Below are positions 36,198 through 46,134 of a stretch of DNA of 64,000 bases, in pieces (within the stretch, counting starts at the first letter, position 1; every line of letters begins with the position of its first letter). The stretch is from an uncultured Rickettsiales bacterium (GTDB lineage Bacteria > Pseudomonadota > Alphaproteobacteria > UBA8366). The notes under the pieces are model-generated. The model was not told the origin of the DNA. It saw nothing but the letters and a program-made list of their open reading frames with translations, and made no database searches. The stretch spans positions 20,354 through 84,353 of the forward strand of contig CAJWTF010000002.1 in assembly GCA_913046825.1 (NCBI GenBank), given 5' to 3'. Position numbers and translations under genes: made by a program.

Positions 36198-36245
36198 GGT
36201 AATTAGGGCAGGTGGGCCTTCCACGCCCACTGCCCTAGATTACCC
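36197..36245. repeat. Long intergenic hairpin between aldolase and enoyl-CoA hydratase genes
   Basis: Twenty base pairs in three blocks (gggtaat/attaccc, tagggca/tgcccta, gtgggc/gcccac) with single-base bulges and a 7-base loop. It begins at the aldolase stop codon. No T-run follows, so it is not a classical terminator. It might act as an RNA-stability element or protein site. Confidence 0.6.
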
Positions 36246-36278
36246 TCCAACACATAGTTGAATCCGAGGAGCACAATC

Positions 36279-37073
36279 ATGGCGACCGTTGAGACCGAAA
36301 CCCATGGGCAAATTTTAATCGTCCGGATGAACCGACCGAACAGCTTGAACGCACTCAATCACGAAATGCGCTCAGAACTCGCCGAGGTGTGGAATGATTT
36401 TCGCGAAAGCGATGCGCTGGAAGTCGCGATCTTCACGGGGGCCGGGCGAGGGTTCTGCGCTGGGGAAGATATGAAGGAATCGCTGCAGGATGGTGCCCCC
36501 GGCGGGCGCAAACCAGCGCGGCCCGATCCTTTCATGGACGGCACGCTGGAGAAACCGGTGATCGCCGCCGTCAACGGATTCGCCATGGGTGGTGGGTTCA
36601 TGCTGGTGGAGCGAACGGATTTACGGGTCGCCGCGCGCGGTGCGCTGTTCGAGATTTCGGAAGCTAAGCGTTGGCTGCTCGGCGGATACAATCACGGACA
36701 CATCGCCAACCTGCCGTACCCAATTGCCATGGAAATGGCGATGGGATTCCGGTTCACAGCTGAGCGCTTCTACGAACTAGGTTTCGTTAATCGGCTCGTC
36801 GATCCCGATGATTTGATTCCGGCAGCATTGGAGATAGGCGAGCATTTATTGACGCTGCCGCCGGCCTCACGTGTCAACACGGTCCATATGATGCGGCAAA
36901 TGCGGCCTTCCGTCGGTCCTGCCCATGAGGCACTGGCGGATAAACTGCACAATCACGGCGCTAAGAGCGATCGCATGGAATCCCGCTCGGCCTTTGCCGA
37001 GAAACGGAAGCCGAACTTCATCGGTTGGGATGATCCGGAAGACCGTTACCGCTTGCCGCAGTTAGAGGAATAG
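36279..37073 (+). CDS. Enoyl-CoA hydratase/isomerase family protein
   Basis: 264-residue crotonase-fold protein. The oxyanion-hole segments are GAGRGFCAGEDMKESL and NGFAMGGGFMLVER. The catalytic-Glu region at ISEAKRWLLGGYNHGHIANLPY departs from the textbook form. The last portion (SRSAFAEKRKPNFIGWDDPEDR) matches the C-terminal helix of the family. GAGGA precedes ATG 36279. Specific substrate unknown; a hydratase, isomerase or hydrolase role is possible. Confidence 0.85.
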   Translation: MATVETETHGQILIVRMNRPNSLNALNHEMRSELAEVWNDFRESDALEVAIFTGAGRGFCAGEDMKESLQDGAPGGRKPARPDPFMDGTLEKPVIAAVNGFAMGGGFMLVERTDLRVAARGALFEISEAKRWLLGGYNHGHIANLPYPIAMEMAMGFRFTAERFYELGFVNRLVDPDDLIPAALEIGEHLLTLPPASRVNTVHMMRQMRPSVGPAHEALADKLHNHGAKSDRMESRSAFAEKRKPNFIGWDDPEDRYRLPQLEE

Positions 37074-37083
37074 GCGGCCTCGT

Positions 37084-38408
37084 CTATTTCGCGTCTGCCT
37101 CATTCCGCTCGATCCCTCGAATGCGATGTTTCATGTACAGCTTCAAAATCGGATCGGGCGGGAGCAGTGCCGCCTGCGGCATTTGTTTGAGCGCGCGTAA
37201 ACCATCGCTATCGACTCCAGAGAGGTCCTCAGCCAAAAGCTTGCCGAGCGCGGTGCCGCGAGTCATTGGTGCGGTGTCAGTTGTCATGAGGATATGAAGA
37301 TTGTCGGCGATCTCTCCCCAGACCGTGCCTTCGTTGCGGGTAAAGGCCATGATGCCGCCCCAGGTGCCGTCAAAATCAACCTCGCCGAGAGCGGGCCAAC
37401 GTTCGGCGATGCTTTGCCGATGGCGTGCCTCCATACGGGCGATGAGCTCGTCCTCGAAGCGTTTGCTGCGCGCATACCAAAGCGTATTTCGCATCAAGAT
37501 GCGGCCGTCTTGAGTGAGCCGCACGGTGCTGCCGTTCGGGCTGGAAGGAAGCAATCCGAATTCCCCAGCGGTGCCGACATGCTTCTTTTCATCGTCGGTC
37601 AAAGGTCGGGTCAGGCTGCCGAAGGAAGCGACGGGTACGACGCGGTGGCGTTTAAATCCCATTTCCTCGGCGAAGAGGTTAGTGGCGAGAATTAATTTCG
37701 GCGCGCGCGCCGTGCCCTGGTCGGTGGTGAGCGTGAAGCCGTTGTCCGAGCGAACTTCGGTGACGGGCGAGTTTTCATAGAGTGTCACGTTGACCGGGAG
37801 CGTTTCGCCAAGGCCGCGCATCATCGCGGCGGGTTGTACAAGGGAGCCGCCATCGACCCGCACGCCGCTATTGTAAAACCGGGTGCCGGTGATGCTCTCC
37901 AATTCATCTCGGTCAACCGCCGTATGGGCGATGCCGAGTGTCTCGAACCCGTTCGCGACGTCGTCTAGATGCGCATCTCCGGGCGGTGAAGCAGAGACGT
38001 AAATTTGCCCCCAATCGCTCCAATTACAACGGATTTGATAATGTTCCACGATCTCTGTAGATAATTACGCCCGGTCTGGAACAAGCGGTCACTTTTCTTC
38101 GCAGCGTCAAGGTTCTTAATGCCGCCATGGCTGTGGTGAGAGAGCATGAAACCCGCGTTCCGCCCGGACGTACCGTAGCCGACGCGCATACCTTCGATAA
38201 CGGCAATGGAGTCATCGGGCCGAAGTTCAGCCAAGCGGCGCGCGAAGGATAAGCCGCAGGCTCCGCCGCCGAGCACAAGCCAATCCGCCTTAATGTCACC
38301 CTCGAGGATGCGGGCCGGCGCGGGTTCCGGCAAGGTCGCGTACCAGCCATTCTTAACCCCGTCGTAGGGAAGTTTGCGCGGTTTGCGACTACTGGTAAGC
38401 GGCGCCAT
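37084..38408 (-). pseudogene. FAD-dependent oxidoreductase (DAO family) with one single-base deletion
   Basis: The N-terminal part from ATG 38408 (GGAGAC upstream) reads ADWLVLGGGACGLSFARRLAEL, the dinucleotide-binding motif, then GTSGRNAGFMLSHHSHGG and GRNYLQ. There the frame shifts. One base inserted near 38053-38056 (CAGAG read as CAGGAG) restores EIVEHYQIRCNWSDWGQIYVSA and the rest of the family up to the stop at 37084. The C-terminal part is complete, with GTWGGIMAFTRNEG. It is thus one gene with a one-base deletion: either a pseudogene or a sequencing error. Neither part alone would be active. It is flanked by a divergently reading hydratase and a dehydrogenase gene. Confidence 0.85.
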
Positions 38409-38425
38409 GGCAATGTCTCCTAAGG

Positions 38426-39415
38426 TTACACGATGTCGGCGGGGCTCACTTCGTGCAGCAATGTTTCGCCCCGGACATAGCGGGGAAGATTGTCGAAGAA
38501 AAGTTCGTCCCACCGCAGGCGGGTGCCATCTCCTCCGAAGGAGGTATGAGCGGTAAGGCGCACTTTTGGATGGTCCCAAAGCGGATTGTCCGTCGGCAGC
38601 GGTTCCGGATCGAAGACGTCGAGCGCCGCTCCCGCCAATTGTCCTCGATCCAATGCGGCGATCATCGCGCTGTCTTCAATCAAGGCGCCGCGCGCGATAT
38701 TGACGAGGATCGCTCCCTCCTTGACGGAGGTAAAAAAATCTTCGCCGGCGAATTTTCGCGTGTCGGCATTGAGCGCGCAGGCCATCACGATGACGTCCGC
38801 GTCGGGGACGAACTTGCCGAGATCGGCCATCGTTCCGGCTCGATCTACGATTTCGGAAGTTTTAGGTGAACGTCGGATCACATCGATTGTGGCGCCGAAG
38901 GCCTTGGCGCGTTTCGCGGTCTCAATACCGATAGGGCCGAAGCCGATGATTAGCCAGTTGGTATTGGCGACTTCGCGAAATGGTGTCCGTTTCCATTCCT
39001 TGTTGGTCTGATGGGCGCGCTGCTCGTCAATCGGATGGATCATGCTCAATGCATGCGCCATGACATATTCCGCAATGGCGACCGATTGCGCACTGCTGTT
39101 GCAGATGCGGACGCCCTTGTCCGAAATCTTCTTATAGGCGGGATTGTCGAGACCGGCGTTGAAGGTCTGTAAGACGTCGATCTTTTTACAGGCGATGGCC
39201 ACATCGAAAGGCAAGCTGCCGAGGGTACCACCCGCCAAATCGGGCCCAAGCCAGAGGTAGTCTACTTCGGCGTCCGCCGCCGGGACTTTAGCACCGCCGA
39301 TATTAAAATTGCCGTTCTTGTCGAAAGTACGGATCTCAATGTCGAGGCCCATCGCGTCTATGCGCGCACCAAGTCGTTCGTAGGCGGTGTCAAATAGGGC
39401 AACCGAAACGGTCAT
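38426..39415 (-). CDS. D-isomer-specific 2-hydroxyacid dehydrogenase
   Basis: 329-residue NAD(P)-dependent dehydrogenase or reductase. The nucleotide-binding motif is IIGFGPIGIETAKRAKAFGA. The catalytic Arg lies in VNIARGALIED, followed by LAGAALDVFDPEPLP with the catalytic Glu and LTAHTSFGG with the catalytic His. It interconverts 2-hydroxy and 2-oxo acids. AGGAG precedes ATG 39415. It is upstream of the frameshifted FAD oxidoreductase gene, with 17 bp between them, so they were probably one operon. Confidence 0.88.
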   Translation of the reverse strand: MTVSVALFDTAYERLGARIDAMGLDIEIRTFDKNGNFNIGGAKVPAADAEVDYLWLGPDLAGGTLGSLPFDVAIACKKIDVLQTFNAGLDNPAYKKISDKGVRICNSSAQSVAIAEYVMAHALSMIHPIDEQRAHQTNKEWKRTPFREVANTNWLIIGFGPIGIETAKRAKAFGATIDVIRRSPKTSEIVDRAGTMADLGKFVPDADVIVMACALNADTRKFAGEDFFTSVKEGAILVNIARGALIEDSAMIAALDRGQLAGAALDVFDPEPLPTDNPLWDHPKVRLTAHTSFGGDGTRLRWDELFFDNLPRYVRGETLLHEVSPADIV

Positions 39416-39529
39416 GAACATTGCTCCTGGAAATACGGTCGAGAGGTGTTGGGCTGAATATATGGCGGGTCGGAGATTGAACCAGCGAAATCGGCTCACT
39501 CATCTGCAAGAATGGTAACCCGGCGAAAG

Positions 39530-39655
39530 CCGTTGTTCCGGGACGGGCGAAGCCCCGGATCTGGAATTGTGGCCAGAGCATTGCCGTCGCCGGAACTGCC
39601 CCTCCGGAGTGCTCAGGCCATAATTCCAGGTTCGCTCCGCGCCCCGGAATGACCG
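39530..39655. repeat. Large imperfect inverted repeat in the gap between two divergent genes
   Basis: Arms ctggaattgtggccagagca (39561-39580) and tgctcaggccataattccag (39610-39629) pair with two mismatches. Outer flanks ttccgggacgggcg and cgcgccccggaa extend the stem, and a smaller GC hairpin sits inside. It looks like a non-autonomous repeat of the extended palindromic type. The surrounding gap (39416-39732) holds no gene. Confidence 0.6.
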
Positions 39656-39732
39656 GGAGATTGTCCTTTCGACAGAACGCAGGGTCGCCGTATATATAGT
39701 CTCTGAACTGATAATCAGCGGGAGTTCTCTTC

Positions 39733-40515
39733 ATGACCGGTCCAAAAACAGCCATCGTCTCCGGCGGTACCTACGGGATTGGTCGGGGGGTCGTGCTGGA
39801 ATTGGCGCGGCGCGGATGGAACGTGGTGGGATTCGGTCTTGATGGCCGCCAGCCCGGCAGCGCTGCCGAGGGTGGGGTCGAGGGCACCCGCAGAGCCTTG
39901 GCGGATGCCGGGCTTTCCGGCGAGGTGCTCGAAGCGGATGTATCCAGCGCCGTCGATGTTGACCGAGTGATGGAGCACGCGTTGTCGACCTTCGGGCGTG
40001 TCCATGGCGCAGTGAACAACGCCGCAATTCGCCCAACAGGCACGATACTCGATACCGACGAAGACACTTTCGATCGTGTTATCGCCGTCAATCTCAAAGG
40101 GCAGTTCCTTGTCTGTAAAGCCGCCATCGCGCATATGCGGGAGGCAGGCGGCGGGGCCATCGTCAATATTGGCTCCGGTGCCGGTTGGGGAAAGGCAGGG
40201 TTACTCGCTTATGGTGCGAGCAAGGGCGGCGTTTTCGCGCTGAGCTCGGCCTTGGCCTATGATCACCTGGAGGACCGTATCCGCATCAATGTCGTCGTGC
40301 CAGGGCCGCAAACCGCCTCCGGCATGGTGGAAATCATGGAAGGTTCTGGGCCGTTGCCAAAAATTTCGACGGCATCCGGGCGCAACAATCAACCTCGCGA
40401 TATCGCAAATGCGGTGGCTTTCCTGTTGTCCGACGATGCGGCGCAGATTTCCGGCACTGTATTGGATGTGGGGGCCTTCTCCCATCAGGGTGGTGTCGGC
40501 CAACCGCGTGCATAG
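39733..40515 (+). CDS. SDR-family oxidoreductase
   Basis: 260-residue short-chain dehydrogenase. The cofactor loop is SGGTYGIGRG, with NNAA (AVNNAAIRPTG) and the catalytic Ser...Tyr-x-x-x-Lys (NIGSGAGWGKAGLLAYGASK). The C-terminus ISGTVLDVGAFSHQGG is typical. A class I/II aminotransferase gene follows 63 bp later on the same strand. The pair could interconvert an alcohol, ketone and amine, but this is inference. Intact. Confidence 0.88.
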   Translation: MTGPKTAIVSGGTYGIGRGVVLELARRGWNVVGFGLDGRQPGSAAEGGVEGTRRALADAGLSGEVLEADVSSAVDVDRVMEHALSTFGRVHGAVNNAAIRPTGTILDTDEDTFDRVIAVNLKGQFLVCKAAIAHMREAGGGAIVNIGSGAGWGKAGLLAYGASKGGVFALSSALAYDHLEDRIRINVVVPGPQTASGMVEIMEGSGPLPKISTASGRNNQPRDIANAVAFLLSDDAAQISGTVLDVGAFSHQGGVGQPRA

Positions 40516-40578
40516 AGCGGGTTTGCATTTCGTCCGTGAGAAATTAGGTTAGCGCAAATTCTTTGGGAGTAAGTCTGC

Positions 40579-41760
40579 ATGCGACGTACGAGATTGCCCG
40601 CCGGTGGCGCCAATATCTTTCAGAAGATCCGCGCCAAGCGCAGTGAAGCGTTGGATCGGGGTCAAACCCTGCTCGATCTCTCCATCGGTGAGCCGAAAGG
40701 GGCCGCTTTGTTGAGCGCACGCGAGGCAGCTCGCGACGCCATCATGAGCGACGATGAGCCCATGCACGCCTATCAATACAACGACAGCCCGGCGGTGCCG
40801 GGATTTTCACCGCGATTTATCCGCGCGCATTTGAAACAAGGCCTGCCCGAGGGTGACGTCGACTATGTGCCAATCTCCGGGGTCAAACCCATCTTGGGCT
40901 TATTGCCACTGGCATGTGGGTGTGCGCTCGGAGACATGACCGTCGCGACGATGACCAAGCCTGGCTACCCGATCCCCGCTGATTGGTGCGCTTATCATCC
41001 TAAGGTGACGCACCATGCCTTGCCGTTGAATTCAGCGAACGGTTTTCGGTTCGCGCCGGAAGATATCCCAGCAGGCACCGGTCTGGTGATGACGAACTAT
41101 CCGCATAATCCGTCGGGCCAGATTGCCGATGCTGCGTGGTTCCGTGCGCTTTGTCAGTATTGCAGCGATAACGATATCCGCTTGTTCAACGATGCAGCGT
41201 ATATCTCGCTCAGTCATTCTCATGATTGCATCACTTTGAGCGAAGTCGCCGTCGATTTCCCGGACTTATCGTGGTGCGAAGCATTCACTGCCGCCAAACT
41301 GATCGGGAACGGCACCGGCTGGCATGTGGGCGCGATGGTGGGTTCTACCGATTTCATCGGTGATATGAAAGAAGTGAAGGGCAAGACGGATGCTGGCTTC
41401 GTCGCCCCGATGGCCGCCGGCGTTTTGGTGTCCTTAGAAGAAGACCAAGGGGGAATCGCCGAGTACCGGGAAATGTACCGCCAGCGCCTCGGTATCCTCA
41501 GTGAGCTGATGTTAGGGTGCGGCATGCGTCTCGCCATCGAACCCCGCGCCGGGTTCTATACCTTGTGGGAAGCGCCGACCCGAGCTTTCGGACAGAAAAT
41601 CGCGAGCGGCGAAGAGTTTAATTTCACGATGATCGAGAAGACCGGTGTGGTTGGCGTGCATTTCGGCAATTATCTACGTTACGCCGTTTGTGCGGATGTG
41701 GATGCCATGCGGAGCGACCTCGAGGCGGCATTCAAGAGCGCCGAAGTCGCTTACGACTGA
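40579..41760 (+). CDS. Class I/II pyridoxal-phosphate aminotransferase
   Basis: 393-residue fold-type I aminotransferase. SISGEP-like DLSIGEPKG lies near the N-terminus, the substrate-cofactor segment is NYPHNPSG (residues 173-180), and the PLP lysine is Lys240 in AFTAAKLIGNGTGWHVGAMVG. The usual Ser before the lysine is replaced by Ala. It resembles the LL-diaminopimelate aminotransferase-like branch, but the specificity is unknown. Preceded by an SDR gene on the same strand; converges with the anti-sigma factor gene. Confidence 0.88.
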   Translation: MRRTRLPAGGANIFQKIRAKRSEALDRGQTLLDLSIGEPKGAALLSAREAARDAIMSDDEPMHAYQYNDSPAVPGFSPRFIRAHLKQGLPEGDVDYVPISGVKPILGLLPLACGCALGDMTVATMTKPGYPIPADWCAYHPKVTHHALPLNSANGFRFAPEDIPAGTGLVMTNYPHNPSGQIADAAWFRALCQYCSDNDIRLFNDAAYISLSHSHDCITLSEVAVDFPDLSWCEAFTAAKLIGNGTGWHVGAMVGSTDFIGDMKEVKGKTDAGFVAPMAAGVLVSLEEDQGGIAEYREMYRQRLGILSELMLGCGMRLAIEPRAGFYTLWEAPTRAFGQKIASGEEFNFTMIEKTGVVGVHFGNYLRYAVCADVDAMRSDLEAAFKSAEVAYD

Positions 41761-41767
41761 GACGACG

Positions 41768-42070
41768 TCAATCGTCTTCGCGGGCTGCCAAGGTGGCCCG
41801 GATTAAACCTTCGGGTACCTCCGTCGGGACAGTTGTACCTTCGGCGGACTTGGCCAACGCCAGAGATGCTTGATATCGCTGCAGGTATTTTCGGCACTCG
41901 GCACAGAGTGTCATATGCATCTCGAAGATTGACTTTTGACACCTTGATAGGTCACCCTCGAGATGGGCCAGAATGAAATCCTCGAAATCCACACAATTGA
42001 TAATGTACGGCAATTTGAACATGACGCCCTTTATTTTGGACGCGATAGAACGGTGGTTTTCGTGTGTCAT
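41768..42070 (-). CDS. Putative zinc-finger anti-sigma factor
   Basis: 100-residue small soluble protein. The motif H-x3-C-x2-C (HMTLCAECRKYLQ), preceded by IINCVDFEDFILAHLEGDL, is characteristic of the ZAS (zf-HC2) domain of anti-sigma factors. No membrane segment is seen, so it would be a cytoplasmic, redox- or zinc-responsive type. Its ATG overlaps the TGA of the sigma-like gene upstream (ATGA), a classic sigma/anti-sigma coupling. Its partner appears truncated, so this gene may be losing its role. Confidence 0.78.
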   Translation of the reverse strand: MTHENHRSIASKIKGVMFKLPYIINCVDFEDFILAHLEGDLSRCQKSIFEMHMTLCAECRKYLQRYQASLALAKSAEGTTVPTEVPEGLIRATLAAREDD

Positions 42071-42474
42071 ATCACCGGATCCAACAATTTCTTCAGCGCC
42101 GCCCGCGCGCGATGCAGGCTTACTTTGACTTTGCTGTCCGTCATTTCCAATACCTCAGCGGCCCCGGTCGTGCTCATTTCTCCGATGTCTCTCAGCAGCA
42201 AAACAATACGATAATTTTCAGGTAAGCGGTCGATTGCTGCAATGATCAACCCGTCAGTTTGCTTGCGATCAAGGAGCTGCTCCGGCGTCTTCGCCGAACT
42301 GTCCTCTCGCTCGATGCAGACGGCCGAAGCGATTTTCACCCAAGTGATGATGTTTGCCAGCGCGATTGCCGTGATCCTGGTGGTCATGCTGAACAAGACA
42401 CTCGACCGTGCTATGTGCGCGGCCGAGGTTTTTTGCTGGAGCGAACCACTTTGCTCGGCGCCCGCCGCTTCCAT
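42067..42474 (-). pseudogene. ECF-type RNA polymerase sigma factor, region 4 only
   Basis: The C-terminal half is a good ECF sigma region 4: IAAIDRLPENYRIVLLLRDIGEMST followed by the helix-turn-helix TGAAEVLEMTDSKVKVSLHRARAAL. The N-terminal half of the frame (residues 1 to about 70) does not resemble region 2. I read three frames over 42475-42660 and the other frames I tried within the gene, and could not find the region 2 core (usually with a DAEDxxQ stretch). It could be a remnant or a heavily diverged sigma. Overlap with the anti-sigma gene (ATGA) supports an ancestral pair. Confidence 0.6.
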
Positions 42475-42710
42475 CGACTATTGCAACTCCATGAAGGATA
42501 TAGCGTGGCGGAACACGAGTACCGTGGTGATGAGGCTACGACGGTTGGTGATTTGTTGCCTAAACACGGGACGCTGCAACTGCTCGGCATACGCGGCGAT
42601 GGAGCGTATCGAAGCGATCCCTTTGATCCGCAGGACATGGTCGGATCCGGTAGTCTATTGATCTGCTAAGGCAGAGATGCCGTGCGCGACGCTCTGGAAG
42701 CCGCGTTGGA
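42475..42710. other. Gap with no recognisable gene
   Basis: Between the sigma fragment and tgt. Frames are open in short stretches but none matches a known family, and the sigma region 2 expected here was not found. Confidence 0.5.
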
Positions 42711-43970
<1,260 letters not shown>

Positions 43971-44261
43971 TTACGCCGCGGCTGCGGCCTTGCGTTGAAT
44001 GCGCCGTTTGATCTTCATCGCTTCGACCGGAAGCTTCCGGTTCGGCGTGTTCAGCAGGAAGGCGTCGAGCCCGCCCTTGAAGTCAACCGTGCGCAGCGCG
44101 TGGACTGAGAGACGCACCCGGACCATCTCGCCCAGGGTCTCGCTCAGCAGCGAAGTTGATTGTACGTTCGGCAAAAACCGCCGACGCGTCTTATTATGAG
44201 CATGACTCACGTTGTTTCCAGTGAGAACGCCCTTACCTGTAATCATGCAACGTCGTGCCAT
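43971..44261 (-). CDS. rpmB: 50S ribosomal protein L28
   Basis: 96-residue ribosomal protein L28. The N-terminus [31 protein letters not shown] is the characteristic segment, followed by [33 protein letters not shown]. It ends in an alanine- and lysine-rich tail. The longer form with a basic C-terminal extension is typical of Alphaproteobacteria. It is monocistronic, ended by the terminator at 43916-43947. Confidence 0.97.
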   Translation of the reverse strand: MARRCMITGKGVLTGNNVSHAHNKTRRRFLPNVQSTSLLSETLGEMVRVRLSVHALRTVDFKGGLDAFLLNTPNRKLPVEAMKIKRRIQRKAAAAA

Positions 44262-44357
44262 CGAACCGCTCCTAAACTCTGTCCCGGTCAGGAAAACCCG
44301 CCAGGGAGCTAGATTTTGTAAAAGAGAGCGCCGCCCGCGTCAAGGCGATTCGGGCAA

Positions 44358-45326
44358 TTAGGTACCGAGAAAGACCGACAACATTTCCCGCGCGGCCGCC
44401 CCCGGCGCCATATCGCCACTGGCGACCTTAGATTCCAAATTCTCGACCTGTGCACCGACCTTTGGATGGTCCCTCAGGGCGGCAATCAAATTTTCCTCGA
44501 TCTCGGACCACATCCAGGTTTTTGCCTGGTTGGAACGGCGTTCCTCGAATTCGTTCGAGGCGATCATACTGCTACGATAATCGTTTACTTTTCGCCAAAC
44601 CTCGGCAATGCCATCCCCTGTCAAAGCCGAGCAGGTCAGCACCGGGACCCGCCAATTCGGCGACGCAGGGCGGATTATATGCACTGCGCTGCGGTAATCG
44701 GCGGCGGCGTGGTTGGCTGCCTCGACAAGGGCACCATCCGCCTTGTTGACCACGATCAAATCAGCGAGCTCGACAATGCCCTTCTTGATGCCTTGAAGCT
44801 CGTCGCCAGCGGCGGGGGCCAGGAGTAACAAGAACAAGTCGCTCATCTCGGCGACGGCTGTTTCCGATTGGCCGACACCGACGGTCTCGATGATCACAAC
44901 GTCGAATCCGGCGGCTTCACAAATCAGGACGCATTCACGGGTACGACGCGCCACGCCGCCGAGACTGCGCCCCGCGGGCGAAGGCCGAATAAATGCCGAG
45001 GGATGGCGTGAGAGTTCTTCCATGCGAGTTTTATCGCCGAGGATCGATCCTCCACTCACCCGGGAGGAGGGATCAACCGCAAGTACTCCGACCCTGTGGC
45101 CTTGCTCGACCAGAGACAGGCCGAAGGTTTCGATAAAACTGGATTTGCCGACGCCTGGAGCGCCTGAAATGCCGACTCGAATCGATTTGCCGCAATTGGG
45201 CAAGAGCGTCGCCAGCAAGGCTTCCGCTTCCACGCGATGATCCGCGCGCGTCGATTCGGCCAAGGTGATGGCGCGGGCGAGGGCACGCCGATTGCCGCTG
45301 ATAATGTTTGTCGCCAAATCTGTCAC
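44358..45326 (-). CDS. meaB: Methylmalonyl-CoA mutase-associated GTPase MeaB
   Basis: About 322-residue G3E-family GTPase that protects and loads adenosylcobalamin on methylmalonyl-CoA mutase. P-loop GAPGVGKSS is present, then AVDPSSRVSGGSILGDKTRM, ECVLICEAAGFDVVIIETVGVGQSE, and the GTP-specificity motif VVNKADGALVEAANHAA. A GTG at 45324-45326 gives the normal length; longer frames run into the upstream gene. The mutase itself is about 13 kb away at 58529-60688. Confidence 0.92.
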   Translation of the reverse strand: MTDLATNIISGNRRALARAITLAESTRADHRVEAEALLATLLPNCGKSIRVGISGAPGVGKSSFIETFGLSLVEQGHRVGVLAVDPSSRVSGGSILGDKTRMEELSRHPSAFIRPSPAGRSLGGVARRTRECVLICEAAGFDVVIIETVGVGQSETAVAEMSDLFLLLLAPAAGDELQGIKKGIVELADLIVVNKADGALVEAANHAAADYRSAVHIIRPASPNWRVPVLTCSALTGDGIAEVWRKVNDYRSSMIASNEFEERRSNQAKTWMWSEIEENLIAALRDHPKVGAQVENLESKVASGDMAPGAAAREMLSVFLGT

Positions 45327-45351
45327 GATCGCCGTCGTCTTTCGCTCACGA

Positions 45352-45669
45352 TTATTTACGCGGTGGTGTCTTTTTACCCGGGATCGGTAACATGGTTTCC
45401 GCCATCTCCGAAAGTTTCTTTCGGCTTTCGTCGTCAAGTTCCGCCAGGACTTCTTGACGGGAGCGATGAAGCGAGACAGCGTTGGCAATCAAATCTTGCC
45501 GACTTGCATCCCGTTCCGCATAGGCTCCAATTGCCCGTTTCGCGGCAGCTCGTTTTTCCGCTGGGTTGTCAACAGAATCGTCCATGTGTTGGCGGACCTT
45601 TTTGGTGAAAAGGAGGAGCCGGAACAGTCGAAGTAGCCATTCGCCAAGTTTGTCGAGCAGTTTTAACAA
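45352..45669 (-). CDS. Small hypothetical protein
   Basis: 105-residue basic, hydrophilic protein. It starts with an amphipathic stretch (MLKLLDKLGEWLLRLFRLLLFTKKVRQHM) and then a charged helical region (AEKRAAAKRAIGAYAERDASRQDLIANAVSLHRSRQ). No family was recognised. It overlaps the VOC-family gene stop (45663) by 7 bp and is followed by MeaB 25 bp later, so it belongs to the same transcript. The overlap and clean codon pattern support a real gene. Confidence 0.6.
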   Translation of the reverse strand: MLKLLDKLGEWLLRLFRLLLFTKKVRQHMDDSVDNPAEKRAAAKRAIGAYAERDASRQDLIANAVSLHRSRQEVLAELDDESRKKLSEMAETMLPIPGKKTPPRK

Positions 45670-46112
45670 TTTTCACCGCCCGTCGCGTTCATCGGTTTAT
45701 CGTTTGCCCCCGGGCCCAACGGTTGTCCGTAACTGAATTCAACCGCGTTGCCGTCAGGGTCGTGTACACCGCAATAATATCCGACCGGATAGGGTTCCTC
45801 GCGAGGCTCCCAAATCAGACAATCCGCAGCTTGCGCCTTTACCGCGATGGCATCGACCGCGTTGCGGCTTTCCATCGCAAACCCGGAGTGGCTGTAATCC
45901 TTCTCCGCTTGGTCGCGGCCGGGGCCACCGGAAATCAGGACATAAATGAACTCCTCCTCGCGTCCTGGTTCCGCCAGCCACACTACTCGGCCGTCCCCAT
46001 CGGGATCTCGGCGTTCGTGCACCTGTTTTAGCCCGCAAAAGTCCGTATAGAAATCGATACAGGCGGCAATGTCGCGCACGTGGAGCGCGATATGAGTGAG
46101 TGTTGTTGGCAT
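45663..46112 (-). CDS. Vicinal oxygen chelate (VOC) / glyoxalase-like protein
   Basis: 149-residue protein of the glyoxalase/bleomycin-resistance fold. Metal ligands are suggested by THIALHVRDIAACIDFYTDFCGL (His), HSGFAMESRN (His) and DPDGNAVEFSYGQPLG (Glu). This is the paired beta-alpha-beta-beta-beta pattern of lactoylglutathione lyase relatives. ATG at 46112 is chosen from the family start. Substrate unknown. Its upstream end overlaps the GNAT gene end (stop at 46135) closely, so they are co-transcribed. Confidence 0.85.
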   Translation of the reverse strand: MPTTLTHIALHVRDIAACIDFYTDFCGLKQVHERRDPDGDGRVVWLAEPGREEEFIYVLISGGPGRDQAEKDYSHSGFAMESRNAVDAIAVKAQAADCLIWEPREEPYPVGYYCGVHDPDGNAVEFSYGQPLGPGANDKPMNATGGENC

Positions 46113-46134
46113 AGCGGGATGACCGTAACGCCGC

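Noticed and set aside
42242..42669. Two plus-strand frames across the sigma fragment
   Set aside because: Antisense to clear sigma region 4 sequence and not similar to known proteins.
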